From Mytilus trossulus (lineage: Eukaryota; Mollusca; Bivalvia; Mytilida; Mytilidae), in NCBI RefSeq assembly GCF_036588685.1, contig NC_086384.1:11298195-11362194 (forward strand): DNA of 64,000 bases. The letters run 5' to 3'. A program made the position numbers and the translations under genes. Below are positions 46,520 through 57,212 of this stretch, in pieces; the first letter of the stretch is position 1, and each line of letters begins with the position of its first letter. The notes under the pieces were generated by a model. It did no database searches, was not told the origin of the DNA, and saw only the letters and a program-made list of their open reading frames with translations.

Positions 46520-46705
46520 TCTTTGACCTATAATCGGTTTTTTTTCTACAAATTGTGACTTAAATGGAGTTGTTTCATTGGCACTCATAACACATCTTTT
46601 TTTCATTGGCACTCATAACACATCTTTGACCTATAATCGGGTTACTTCTACAAATTGTGACTTTAATACATGGAGTTGTTTCATTGGCACTCATAACACA
46701 TCTTC
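46520..46705 (+). repeat. Imperfect tandem duplication of about 105 bp
   Basis: tttgacctataatcgg, ttctacaaattgtgact and tcattggcactcataacaca occur twice, with an extra partial unit at 46603-46622. Related to the 3' part of the 'gacctatagttgttaatg' family. Confidence 0.75.
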
Positions 46706-46989
46706 TTATATTATTTTGCTCTTACATATTGAATCCTTCCAGCTTTGCAGTGATATCATAAAAAAGGAAATGACAAGCTTGATTGCTTTAGTTGACTTGA
46801 TCAGAGATTTTACCAGGGCCCTTGAAATGAAGGAGCTAACACAAGACCACTGAGGAGATTAGTGCAATTTGAACCCTAGTGCATTATTTTTATTTCAATT
46901 CAATATGATTAGATTTCACTTAAATGTGGGCTTAACACTTGATATTCAACCTTTGATGACCAGTGCAAAATATAATGTGAATATCTAAA

Positions 46990-48039
46990 GGCTATTCCAG
47001 AAAAAAATTTGTAAGGGTTCCGCGGAACCCAGTTTCTCGCCTACTTTTGCTGTAAATCACAGGCTCAACAAAAATTAGGAAAAAAATCAATAAAAATATT
47101 CCTCTTGATACTATCTTTTGATTGTAAGAAGCTTCTGTCCAAGTTTGGTAAAAATCTAGGATAGTTAATGAATCTAATAAATGTTTTGAAAACTTTAACT
47201 GCAGACTGTATGAAGTATTAACTGGAAGAAAATCTAAGTCCATTTAAAAGTAAAATACAGAAAAAAATGGAGTTATCTTTTTACAAAATTTACTTCTGGA
47301 TACTATCTTATGATCATAAATAAGCTTCTGTCCAAGTTTGGTACAAACCAAGGATAGTTTAAGAAAGTTATTAAAATTCTAAAAACTTTAACCACAGAGT
47401 GAATGTAATGTTTCCCCACAGAAAAACTAAGTCCATTTAAAAGTAAATAAAGAAAAAATGGATTTTTGTTTTTTACAAAATTTACTTCTGGATGCTATCT
47501 TATGATCATAAACAAGCTTCTGTCCAAGTTTTGTACAAACCAAGGATAGTTTAAGAAAGTTATTAAAATTCTAAAAACTTTAACCACAGAGTGAATGTAA
47601 TGTTTCCCCGCAGAAAAAAACTAAGTCCATTTATAAGTAAAATACGGAAAAAATGGAATTTTATTTTTACAAAATTTACTTTGGATACTATATTATGATC
47701 ATAAACAAGCTTCTGTCCAAGTTTGGTAGAAATCCAGTATAGTTTAGGAAAGTTATTAAAATTTCAAAAACTTTAACCACAGAGTGAATATTTGTGGACG
47801 CCGACGACGACGGAAAGTAGGATCGCTTAGTCTCGCTTTTTCGACTTTAGTCGAAGGCTCGACAAAAATATATGGGAAGGGGGGGTTGGAAGGCACATTG
47901 TATTAATAGTACATGGGTGATGGATATCAGAGCAACTTTTCACACTATAATGCACCATAATTCTTAATTACAATTGTCTGGGTGGTGTGTGCTGACAAAA
48001 ACTGCCTTCCAACCCCATTCATTTTTTTCTGGAATAGCC
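46990..48039. mobile_element. Inverted-repeat element (GGCTATTCCAGAAAAAAAT ends) split by an insert
   Basis: Left end GGCTATTCCAGAAAAAAAT (46990-47008), right end its inverse at 48021-48039. The left arm resumes at 47870 with gggggggttggaaggca, which mirrors tgccttccaacccc at 48003-48016. The intervening 47009-47869 is a separate repeat. Confidence 0.7.
47009..47869 (+). repeat. Dispersed repeat inserted in the element at 46990-48039
   Basis: Starts with the palindrome ggttccgcggaacc, contains three and a half units of about 190 bp ('agcttctgtccaagttt', 'ctttaaccacagagtgaat'), then a GACGCCGACGACGACGG stretch, and ends tcgaaggctcgacaaaaa. An AAAAAT-like sequence borders both sides. Non-coding. 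Confidence 0.75.
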
Positions 48040-48162
48040 CTAAGCCAATTATGTACCAAAGAACAATCATTCAATATTTTTTTTATTATTATCTTAAAAG
48101 TTGGACTGGAATGGACAAAGGCTCTTACATATATATTTGATACTAAGCTCATTTAATCATTA

Positions 48163-48522
48163 TTTATTTCATCATAATTATATCTGTACAATATTTACAT
48201 TTGTGACAATTTACTCACACTTCTTGCATAACACATGATAAAACATTACATGAACATTCTATTCTAAATAAATGACAAATAAATATAGATGTCCATATCT
48301 GACCAGTTGACCACACTTTTATAGGATTTTAAATGATGTCAAAATTCTGAATGCTTTAAATAATTTTGCACTATTTCATTACAGCCATTACATTTTTAAA
48401 GTTCATACATGTAAACTGTCAACTACTTTCTGTTCTTCAATAGTTCACAAATTGTCCTTTTCAATATTAAACACATTCATACTGTGATAATAATCTATGT
48501 AATATTTCTTTCTCTGGTTCAT
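48163..48522 (-). other. 3' UTR and polyadenylation signal of PCLAF
   Basis: Downstream of the PCLAF stop on the minus strand; AATAAA (reverse complement at 48163-48168) lies about 355 bases after the stop. Confidence 0.55.
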
Positions 48523-51500
48523 TCAGTCATTATCTGCTGTGGAAGATTGTCTGAAAATAAAGAAGAACACAATTTAAAAACATGAATGTATATATTAAGC
48601 GGTAAGCATATCCACACTTGTAATTTTGTATTGTAAAACAGAAAGTAGAAGTCGGACATGATCCACAACAACTCATCAAGGAATGTATTCTTTTCTGTAA
48701 TACTTTAAAACAAAATGTGATAGACTGAAAGTTCTTTTAACAGGATAAAAGTGTCTTGACATCCCCAAAAAGTGCTTACATTTTTAGGTTAAAAACTATT
48801 CATGGCAAAGTTGCTGATCAATTATGAAATATAAAATTGTTCAACAGTTGTGTATAACCCCAACGGTGAGACATCCCAATCATTCCATACACTAAATATG
48901 AAGCAAGCAGGAAGTTGATAAGTGATGGAATGATAATCTAAAATTATGCAACAACAATAACCCTCAATAGCAGACATACATAAAAAAGATTTGTTTTTAC
49001 CTTTTAAAGCAAGACAATCATAAGCTATGTGATGTTCCTTAATGTTTAGAATAAAACGATTGACATAAGGGCATTGCTTTGAGCCAATGGTAAAAGTCTA
49101 CAGATTGCTTCAAAGCAATCGTATCCCAAAAACGAAAATTCATGAGAAAATGTAACATAAATTTGACATACAGATAAATCTGAATAACGAAGAATGTTTG
49201 AAATCTCATTGAATTTACCCTTCACTACTTTGGCTACTGCCACATCCACTACCACTACTGCTGCTCCCAGCCTCACTGTCCTCCTGGCTATTTTCCTTCC
49301 CTTTTCCCTTTGGGGACTGGACCAGAAAGCCACCAATACCTTTTTGCCAGTCAGGTGTAGGTTGATCACACACAGAATTGCCACCTGCATACTTATTTTT
49401 ACCTGTTAAAATAAAATACAAAATATTGCCCATGGAATTCCTATATAGTAAATAATAACCCCAAAACATGATTGTTTGAAAGAAAAATATTTGTTTTTAA
49501 TAAATAAAATATGCTCTTTCCCAATTATATCCAACATGCATGTATTTAACACATATTTTTTTGTAATCCTTCCAATCTTCTCTTAAAATTTATGTCTATA
49601 TGTCTGAATCTTTTTGAGGAACCAATTATAAATATTTCAAAAAGAGATTTTTGCGACAATTATCTTAACCCTTTCAACGCTAAACACGACATATGCCGCG
49701 ATGACGTACGCCGTTCGCCACTGCTATTCGCGGCATATGCCGCGATGAAAAAGGATTTTTCATTAGGACTCTTAAACCATTCGGTTTTCATTCGGGTTCT
49801 CTCTAATTTTTCATCGTTTGGATCTAGGATATGCAAGGTCTCATTTGCGCTTGAAATCCCGACAATTTTTATAGTAAAATCATGCAGTAGAAGGAAAATA
49901 GAAGGAAAATAAAAACAAATATTTTGACAAATGCAAATGGCGGAAATCGGAAACGAAGCTGTAAATATGGAAAAATTTCAGCATTTCCTTGGCGAAACTA
50001 ACAACGAGGATTAGTTAAAAGGTTTCTTTATATCTCAATGTGTTTATTACATTAAATTCGTGTGGGAAATATGATTTGATCGATCATTACGAGACGTAGA
50101 AAAAGGGGGGAAAACGGAGGTTGACTGAAATTTTTTAGCACGGAGCTATTTATTTGTGCCACGATTAAATAAAACGTTATGTATGGTACAATACGCTACT
50201 GAATCGGGCTATTGGTGTCTTCTTTACAATATGGCAGATAAAACAACAAAATAAATGAAGAGTAAAAGTAGTTTTTATTCAAAATTCAACACAAATGTAA
50301 TAAATTACACCTTTTACCTGTTAATTACCTGAAAACGCAGGTAACCTGATAAAAATTTCAGTAAAATAATTGCCTATCATTACAGTTCATGCTCTCCTGA
50401 GCATTTTTCATGCAATAACTTTCTCTGTATCTCATATAATAAAAAAGATACAGCAGTCTGAAAAGAAAAATACTGTTCTAATGAATGAACTAAAAAAAAA
50501 TGCAGCAGCAGCAGCCATTTTTCTATTTTTTTGTGTAGCGTTGAAAGGGTTAAGATAAGTGTACATCATGCACAAGAAAATGACTAGAAGAGTTGAAAAC
50601 ACATGGCTTTGACTATTTTTATTGCGAGATCACATAAATATCTGGAGCTATGTGATGTACTATTGACCACAACTTTTTGTACTTACTACTGCTTGGTGAA
50701 GAACATGATGAGGTGTTACCAGAACTACTGCCACCCAAAGCTTTTCTTGGAGCCCGTGCAGCAACAACTGTAAAGATAAAATTACTAAATACATATTTAA
50801 AATTAAGATCAATAAGCTTAAAAAAATATTTTTAAGTGTAGCTCTACATACTGAAAACAGTCAATACAAAATGTATATGTATATAAGTGTCTTTTCTTGA
50901 TAACTTAACGAAAATAGTTATAATCAGATATGATGTGTTATTCATACGACAGATAGTCATGATATTGATTGGAAATCGATGTTGAACGGTCTAAATATTA
51001 CAAAATGTCAAACTTGCCGAGAATGAAAGTAGTATACATGTATTGAATGATGATATAAATGGATTATCTGGACTCGGAAAGGTCGTTGATCATAGTAAAG
51101 CACACAAAATGTAGAAAAGACGTTTACCTATATGTGAATATAGATACAGGTGTCTGAATAGTACAAAATAAGTAAAAATTAGCGCAAAATTATTGTACAC
51201 AAATTTCCCGTTTTGAATGGACACTGCTAATTAGCTTTCAGTCTCTATATTGCACAAATTTTTAAAAAAAACCACGAAATAAGAAAATCAATAAAAGCAA
51301 ATGTAAATTAGGAAATATATGGCAGATTCCATGTAAGAAAGTGAAACAACTCCCATAAGCATGTTAGGCAAAAATCATAAGCAATGAACTTCTGTTTTTG
51401 AATACATGCTTTACTAAAAAAGATAAAGACAATTTGACCAAAAAAAAAATTATCAGCATCATCCTTTTTAAATAAACGAAGCCTTAAATGTTATGTTTCT

Positions 51501-54500
51501 GACATAAGATTTGACAGACTTTATTATTTCTGACATAAGATTTGACAGACTTAAATATTTCTGACATAAGATTTGACAGACTTTATTTTTTCATACATAA
51601 GATTTGACAGACTAGACTTTTTCATACATATGATTTGACAGACTTTAATTTTTCATACATAAGATTTGACAGACAAATTGAGTTTCTGACATAAGATTTT
51701 GACAGACTTGATTCTGACATAAGATTTTTCATACATAAGATATTTTGACAGACAATATATATTTGTTTTTTTTTACTGACATTGGAAATCAAATCCTAGT
51801 TGAAAGTCATTTTTAAAACCCCTGGAAAATACTGCAGCCTAACATTTCACAAGATTTCACCTCAGGTCAAATAACTTTAACTGTTGGCACATTCAAATGT
51901 TTCAGACATAAGAAAACAAGTTTGACAGATCTTATGTATGAAACATATAAGTTAAAACTATTGCTTGAATAAAGTTAAATGAAAGAATCAACATGGGTTT
52001 TTTCTTATGCACTTCATGATTTACAGTTTTAAATGGCATATATTGGAACCAACAATGATTTTGAAAGTTTTTACAGCGATGTTCCTGACATAAGATTTAT
52101 TGACAGACACTGAGCTATAAAGCAAGATATTTGAAAGTGAAAAAAATATATATCACAGATGTTTTTGACTAAAAAAAGTAACAGATTTGGAAACAGGGAT
52201 GTTTGAATAACATGACTACACTAGAAAATACTAGTATACAAGTGTCAACATAAAGCATTTCGACACATTAACATTGTGTACAAAAATGGGAGTTAATTCT
52301 GTCAAATTTTTTGCATTTTTTCAACTTGTTTTAATAATTTCTACTTTAAACAGAAACTATCATATCCAAAAATTATTTTTATAATTTCATCTACCATCAT
52401 TATTCATCAAAACATTCACAGATTATCTTTCAAATAACTAATTATTATTTTTATTTATTTATTCATTTTGACAGACATTTCCATTTCTTACATGGAATCT
52501 GCCATATGCATTAAAGGGACAGATGAATTGTCTAGTACTGTTACATCATGAGGGGAGAAATGGGAGTACCTTCATGACGTATAACTATAAAAATTCTTGA
52601 CAAATGACGCTAATGGTAATTTTTAGTGCATGGCAATGAAATATACACATTCTTTTAGACAATAACAACGTCATGACTGATTTTGAAGAATCACGTTAAT
52701 TTTTTTCCAAAAATAACAAACGATAATTAATTGAGACATCTGACCAATAAGGATATTTTGACAAATCACCGTAAAATTTTACCCAATTTAACGCAAACAC
52801 TAGACGAAAAATGAGCCTTTGACACCCGACGGTAAAAAGGCATTACCACCCTCCACCCTGGCCACTGTCCGAAGTTAATGTACAAGTTTTACCCCTCCAA
52901 TATCTGTATGTAGGTGCCTGTCCCAAATCAGGAGATTGTAATTCAGTGGTAGTTATTTTTTTTAATGACTGATGTGTAACATTTTTTTTGTTCATTTTTA
53001 GTACATAAATTATAGGCCGTTTGCTTACTCGCTTGACTGTTATAGTGGATTATGCGGTATGGGGTTTCCTCATTGTCAAAGGCCATAGAGTCACAGGGGC
53101 TTGTTACAATTGCCGGGTTTACTCTCCATACCAACCCCTAAAAAAACACAAGGGAGGAAGCTAATTTGCGACAATGCTTCAAAATATTGTTGTAAATTTT
53201 TTCTTAGACTTTCACTTACTCTGTGACCTGGATAAATATGTTCCCACTTGAATTATCTCTCCAATGACATATATTTGTTAAGGACCTATTAGGAGACAGC
53301 ACAGACTCAACAGTAGTGGCATTCACTGATGGTTCATGTCAAGGTAACCCGGGACCATGTGGGGCAGGAGCAGTAGTATATTCTGGAAATAGCCAAGGCA
53401 TAAGTCTAAAGAGGCCAGTAGCTAATAGAGGATCGATACTTCTTGCTGAACTAGTAGCCATACTAATGGTCCTGGAGCACTGTATAACGACTATAAAGGA
53501 TCAGTTTTCTGAGCTTAAAATACTGTCAGATAGCCAGACTGCTGTAGGCATCTTGACTCTGAACTGGAAATCTTCTAACTACATCGACACAATTACTGAT
53601 ATCAAAGAATGCTTGGGAACGCTCTTAAGACACGGCATACTAACAACCCTATCTTGGATCCCAGGCCATGCTAATATAGCCGGGAACGAGATAGCGGACC
53701 AGTTGGCAAAAGACGCTGCAAAAGAGGCCTCATCACTAAATGATCAGTATAATGTCATAACCATGTCAGATGTAAGATGTGCAGTCAAGATGTCTACAAA
53801 ACTCAAATGGCAAAGCAGATGGACAATTAGTGAAACTGGAAGACAGCTTTTCAACCTAATTCCTATCGTTGGTAAGGACGCACAACTAGACAAGCCTAAC
53901 AAGCAAATAGGAAGAATATTGTCAGAAATAAGAACGGGCTACAGCAGACTTAACAAATACAGAAACCAAATCGGTCAATCCCTCACGCCATATTGTGAAT
54001 GCGGAGAAGAAGAAACATCAGAACACTTCCTGCTATACTGCCCAAGATACCAACAAGAAAGAGAGGACATGCGAAGACAAATGGAACTACTTAACATCGA
54101 TCCAACAAATATACAGTCAATACTAGCACCACCAAAAAGAGAAACCTACGAAGCAACATCGCAAATTGTAGGGGAATATATTACAAAATCAGGGAGATTC
54201 CAAGAACTTGCAATCCCTGATTCCCGATCCTGCGCCTAAACAAGTATACCAAAGTACCGCGAGATATTACCTCAAGCAACGGTGTACCATAAGAGGAGGA
54301 AGATGGCACACAGAGAACAGTAGTGTCAATTATTGACCTTAGGATCAGGATCAGGTTACCTTAAGTAACCTATATAACTATTGTAATCCTTAAAACAAAC
54401 TCGACATTTCTGAAATAGAAGGAATCAAGGCCCTAAATTTGAAAATGAAAGTACTAAAGCGACATCTACCGGAAATTATATTTTCGGCTGTCTCAGGAAT

Positions 54501-55164
54501 TTACATGAATATGATGATGAAAGACGGTATATATCGAAAAATTCCCGCCAATTTTTACGTTATTGAAATCAAAAATACCGAAGACTTCCGAAAAGCATAA
54601 CATTTATGGTAAATACCAGAGTGCCGAAAATATATTTTCCGATAGGTGTCGTTTTAATACTTTCATTTTCAAATTTAGGGCCTCGATTCCTTCTATTTCA
54701 GAAATGTCGAGTTTGTTTTAAGGATTACAATAGTTATATAGGTTACTTAAGGTAACAAATATATGTCATTGGAGAGATAATTCAAGTGGGAACATATTTA
54801 TCCAGGTCACAGAGTAAGTGAAAGTCTTAGAAAAAATTTACAACAATATTTTGAAGCATTGTCGCAAATTAGCTTCCTCCCTTGTGTTTTTTTTAGGGGT
54901 TGGTATGGATAGTAAACCCGGCAATTGTAACAAGCCCCTGTGATAGAGTGACCTATAGTTATCAATATTTCTGTGTCAATTGCCTGAATTGGTTTATTGT
55001 GGAGAGTTGTCCCTTTGACAATCAATAAATCATACCACATCTTCTTTTTTATAAATTATTATAGTTGTAAAAGTTTAAGCGAAGTTCAGTCAAACTTTAG
55101 GACAAAAAAAACTCATTATACCCTTTCTCGACGCTCCACTACTGTCTGCTTTTGTTCTGACCAT
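48523..55164 (-). CDS. PCLAF: PCNA-associated factor (PCLAF/PAF15), 4 exons, 111 aa
   Basis: Exons 55164-55122, 50767-50687, 49402-49219 and 48550-48523 join in phase to 111 residues, the length of the human protein. The N-terminus MVRTKADSSGASRK runs into VVAARAPRKALG; the family's ubiquitinated lysines correspond to K14 and K23 here. NKYAGGN (44-50) and PTPDWQKGIGGFL follow; residues 61-68 QKGIGGFL are the PCNA-binding PIP box, with Leu where most members have an aromatic residue. KEN at 77-79 is an APC/C degron. The C-terminal half is Ser/Gly-rich and ends SSTADND. Known role: nuclear PCNA clamp partner in replication and translesion synthesis, cell-cycle regulated. Intron 1 (4.35 kb) and intron 2 hold several mobile elements. 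The conserved motif order makes this call strong. Confidence 0.93.
49669..50549. mobile_element. piggyBac-like non-autonomous element, 881 bp
   Basis: TTAA flanks at 49665-49668 and 50550-50553; perfect 14-bp termini CCCTTTCAACGCTA. Near the left end, ggcatatgccgcg-type palindromic blocks (49690-49745) repeat in inverted orientation. An open frame of 106 codons spans the left end but lacks DDE features. PCLAF intron 2. Confidence 0.85.
51317..52507. mobile_element. 1.2-kb inverted-repeat element with internal minisatellite
   Basis: Perfect 24-bp termini starting ATATGGCAGATTCCATGT at 51317 and closing at 52507. The inside contains the 51500-51760 array and scattered copies of its motif. No transposase. 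PCLAF intron 1. Confidence 0.75.
51500..51760. repeat. Minisatellite, unit about 37 bp ('ctgacataagatttgacaga')
   Basis: About seven units with ctgacataagatttgacaga or the variant catacataagatttgacaga, joined by variable T-rich spacers. Isolated copies recur at 51903-51945 and 52085-52110. Confidence 0.85.
52553..52860. mobile_element. Miniature element (GAGGG..GTAATG type), copy 2
   Basis: Same block order as 39188-39505; ends ggcattaccaccctcc. Left end decayed. PCLAF intron 1. Confidence 0.65.
53092..54942. mobile_element. Long-arm fold-back element with 7-bp target duplication
   Basis: Termini CACAGGGGCTTGTTAC and inverse, flanked directly by ATAGAGT (53085-53091 and 54943-54949). The right arm (about 54610-54942) pairs with the left arm, which is interrupted: 53092-53280 plus 54359-54510. 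The unpaired centre is about 54510-54610. Without the insert it is 773 bp and almost wholly hairpin. hAT/P-like ends; no transposase. Confidence 0.85.
53281..54358 (+). CDS. 5'-truncated non-LTR retrotransposon fragment: RNase H domain
   Basis: Open frame from the left border (53283) to the stop at 54239. It opens as DLLGDSTDSTVV and runs into the RNase H domain. Numbering from the codon at 53316, the catalytic set D5 (FTDGS), E45 (LLAELVAI), D72 (ILSDSQ) and D128 (GNEIADQLAK) with H118 (IPGHANIAGN) is intact. Downstream, C227-x-C229...H237-x4-C242 (YCECG...SEHFLLYC) is the zinc-knuckle-like tail seen after RNase H in I/Jockey-type elements. Reverse transcriptase and endonuclease are absent, and there is no start codon of its own. 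The segment ends in a short ggatca repeat and is flanked by GTTA (53277-53280, 54355-54358), fitting a target-primed 5'-truncated insertion. It lies in the left arm of the fold-back, in antisense to PCLAF. Confidence 0.85.
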
Positions 55165-55260
55165 GTTTTCAGTGATAAAATTGTTCCCGCCTGTTCTTTG
55201 TTATTGTTGTAGTTCCCGCACTTTCCAGCCGGAAGTGACTGCATGTAAGTCGGACCAAAC
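55165..55260 (-). promoter_or_regulatory. PCLAF promoter: two E2F-type sites and an ETS site
   Basis: Upstream of the PCLAF start codon (plus-strand coordinates): TTCCCGCC at 55184-55191, TTCCCGCA at 55213-55220, CCGGAAGT at 55229-55236. The first is a full E2F consensus; vertebrate PCLAF is E2F/DREAM-controlled (family knowledge), so S-phase regulation is a fair inference. No TATA box. Confidence 0.55.
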
Positions 55261-55399
55261 ACAACTCGGTCCCAAAATATATCGGACCAAATATCACGAT
55301 ATTTGAGTGATTTTTATTTGCATCTACATAATACTTCTTAACTTCAATATGTTGAAGATTACAAGAATGCACATGCTAGGGAAACAAATGAAAACTAAA

Positions 55400-56835
55400 C
55401 ATCTTTACAATAATTTCAAGAAAAAAAAACATTTTTTTTGGGGTTTTTTTGTATATAGATAAAAACATGGTTTGATTTAGCAATACATATGTGGTTTTGC
55501 ACCAGACTTAAAAGCTTCTAAGTCTGGGCTACAGGCTACTTGGTATGTTAGGGAATTCCACAACCTTATTGTACTAGGAAAAAATGAATATAAATGATAG
55601 TTTGTGGGAGAGAATGGCGGCATAAATTTATGTTCTTTGGATGGTATTACTGGGTATGTATTTACTGATCTTTACTGGGATTGAGACTAATTGGTGTTGA
55701 ATTTTATATAGCATGGTGACGGATGCAAGATTTCTTCTTTGTTGTAATGTTGGCCATCTTAGATGTTCAAGCATGGCTGTTACACTGCTTTGATAGCTGT
55801 ATTGGTTGAGTGTATACCTGGCAGCTCTTCTCTACCATTTCAATTTTATGTATTTGTTGTTTCTGTCAGGGGTCCCAGACGACACTACAGTATTCAATTT
55901 TTGGTCTTACGTATGTTTTGTAAGCCAGTTCTTTTGTTTTTATGCTGTTAGTTTTGACGTTTCTTTTAATAAATCTCAGTGATGCATTTGCTATGTTCGT
56001 GATGTCATTTAAATGAGAGTTCCATGTCAGATTTTAGAAAATGAGGTGATATTTTGTCTGGACCAATTGCTTTTGATGGGTTTAAGTTTTTTAGTAATTT
56101 AGATGTTCCTTCTGGGGTGATGTTTATTTGCTTCATTTCAAATTTATGTGTTGCTGATTTTAATGATTTTAGTTCACAAATGTGAGATAATTTCAAAGGT
56201 TTAGGTGTGGTAAATGCTGAGTGAAATTAATGGTTTAGTGCTTCAGCCTGATCTTGGGGGTTTGTTTTTGTTATACCATTTACCTTTAGTGGTGATACAC
56301 CTATATTTTCACTTTTTTGTTTTTTTTATGAATGAACAAAATTTTTTGCTTGGTTTACTATCTTTTAGTTTACTGTCTTCAATTATAATGTTTTCTATGT
56401 AGTTCCAATATGATGTTCTAAGCTTTTGTTGTACTTGGTGTTTTAAGGATCGGTGCTTTTTGATAGTATCCGATTTTTATCTGATTTTGTTGCCTTTATT
56501 TTCTTATGTATTCTGTCTCTTTTTCTTATTAGTCTCTTTATTTCTGGTGTTAGCCAAGGAATATCTTGTTTTTGTTTCATTATTTTTGATGGAATATTTT
56601 TGTCTGTTATTTCTTGTATTTTGTTTTTGATCAGTGTCCCCTTTTCTTCTGTGGTGTTATTAGTTAGTGTTAAAGAAAAGTATTCGTCTTGGAAATTTTT
56701 AACTTCTGTGCGTATTTTGTCCCAGTCGGCTTTTTTGTATTGACTTATTTTTCTTGGTGTTTTCTTTTTTCTACCTATTGTGATGTTCATTTCTTGGAAG
56801 ACAATGTCATGGTCTGATTTGGTGTAGTTTAAAGG
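55400..56835 (-). pseudogene. CR1/Jockey-like non-LTR retrotransposon, internally deleted
   Basis: Minus strand. It starts at the end of the endonuclease (SDHDIVFQEMN, about 56800), runs through the linker (115-codon open frame 56790-56443, with QDIPWLTPEIKRLIRKRD) and reaches the first RT motif (PSKAIGPDKISPHFLKS, about 56060). There it jumps straight to the thumb/C-terminal part (NASLRFIKRN, ELAYKTYVRPKIEYCSVVWDP, about 55990-55870), so the RT catalytic core is deleted. The remaining 3' part to about 55400 has many stops. No activity is possible. Confidence 0.8.
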
Positions 56836-57212
56836 CTATTTATACATAGTAGGGCGTTTCAAATATTAAGAGAAGGCCTTCACAGCTGATATGGTTCAAT
56901 GAACTAAATTACAGAAATCGCTTATTTTAAAAGTACACTGAGTTCATTTGTAAAAATAATTAAAAAAAAATAGGTCACCGATGAGTTAAAAAAGTTATTT
57001 CAACTTTTAAGCAAAAAAAATGGTTTTGTTTCATCAAAGAGAGATAATTTCTTGGAGCTTTTTCAAATGATATCATATGAACATTTTAAAAGTCATCTGG
57101 GGCCAAAACGAAATGATTTTTTTTTTAATTTGTGTACCATATTATAAAGCAACAACTAATAGTGTAATAAAAAATCCACAGTAAAAACATTTGTCAGTAG
57201 GAAAGTTGCCTT
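56836..57212. other. No gene recognised
   Basis: AT-rich spacer between the retrotransposon remnant and the 1.9-kb repeat. Confidence 0.5.

Larger units (their letters stand above)
52880..55045 (+). repeat. Mussel 'gacctatagttgttaatg' repeat, split by a 1.85-kb insertion
   Basis: The left part 52880-53091 (cctgtcccaaatcaggag, ataggccg, atgcggtatggggtttcc) and right part 54943-55045 (gtgacctatagttatcaata, catcttctttttta) are together colinear with 13500-13885. The interruption is the fold-back 53092-54942. PCLAF intron 1. Confidence 0.8.

Noticed and set aside
49046..49390. 114-codon minus-strand frame over PCLAF exon 3
   Set aside because: A wrong-frame reading of the PCLAF exon; the Ser/Gly-rich tail reads as Val/Ala in this frame.
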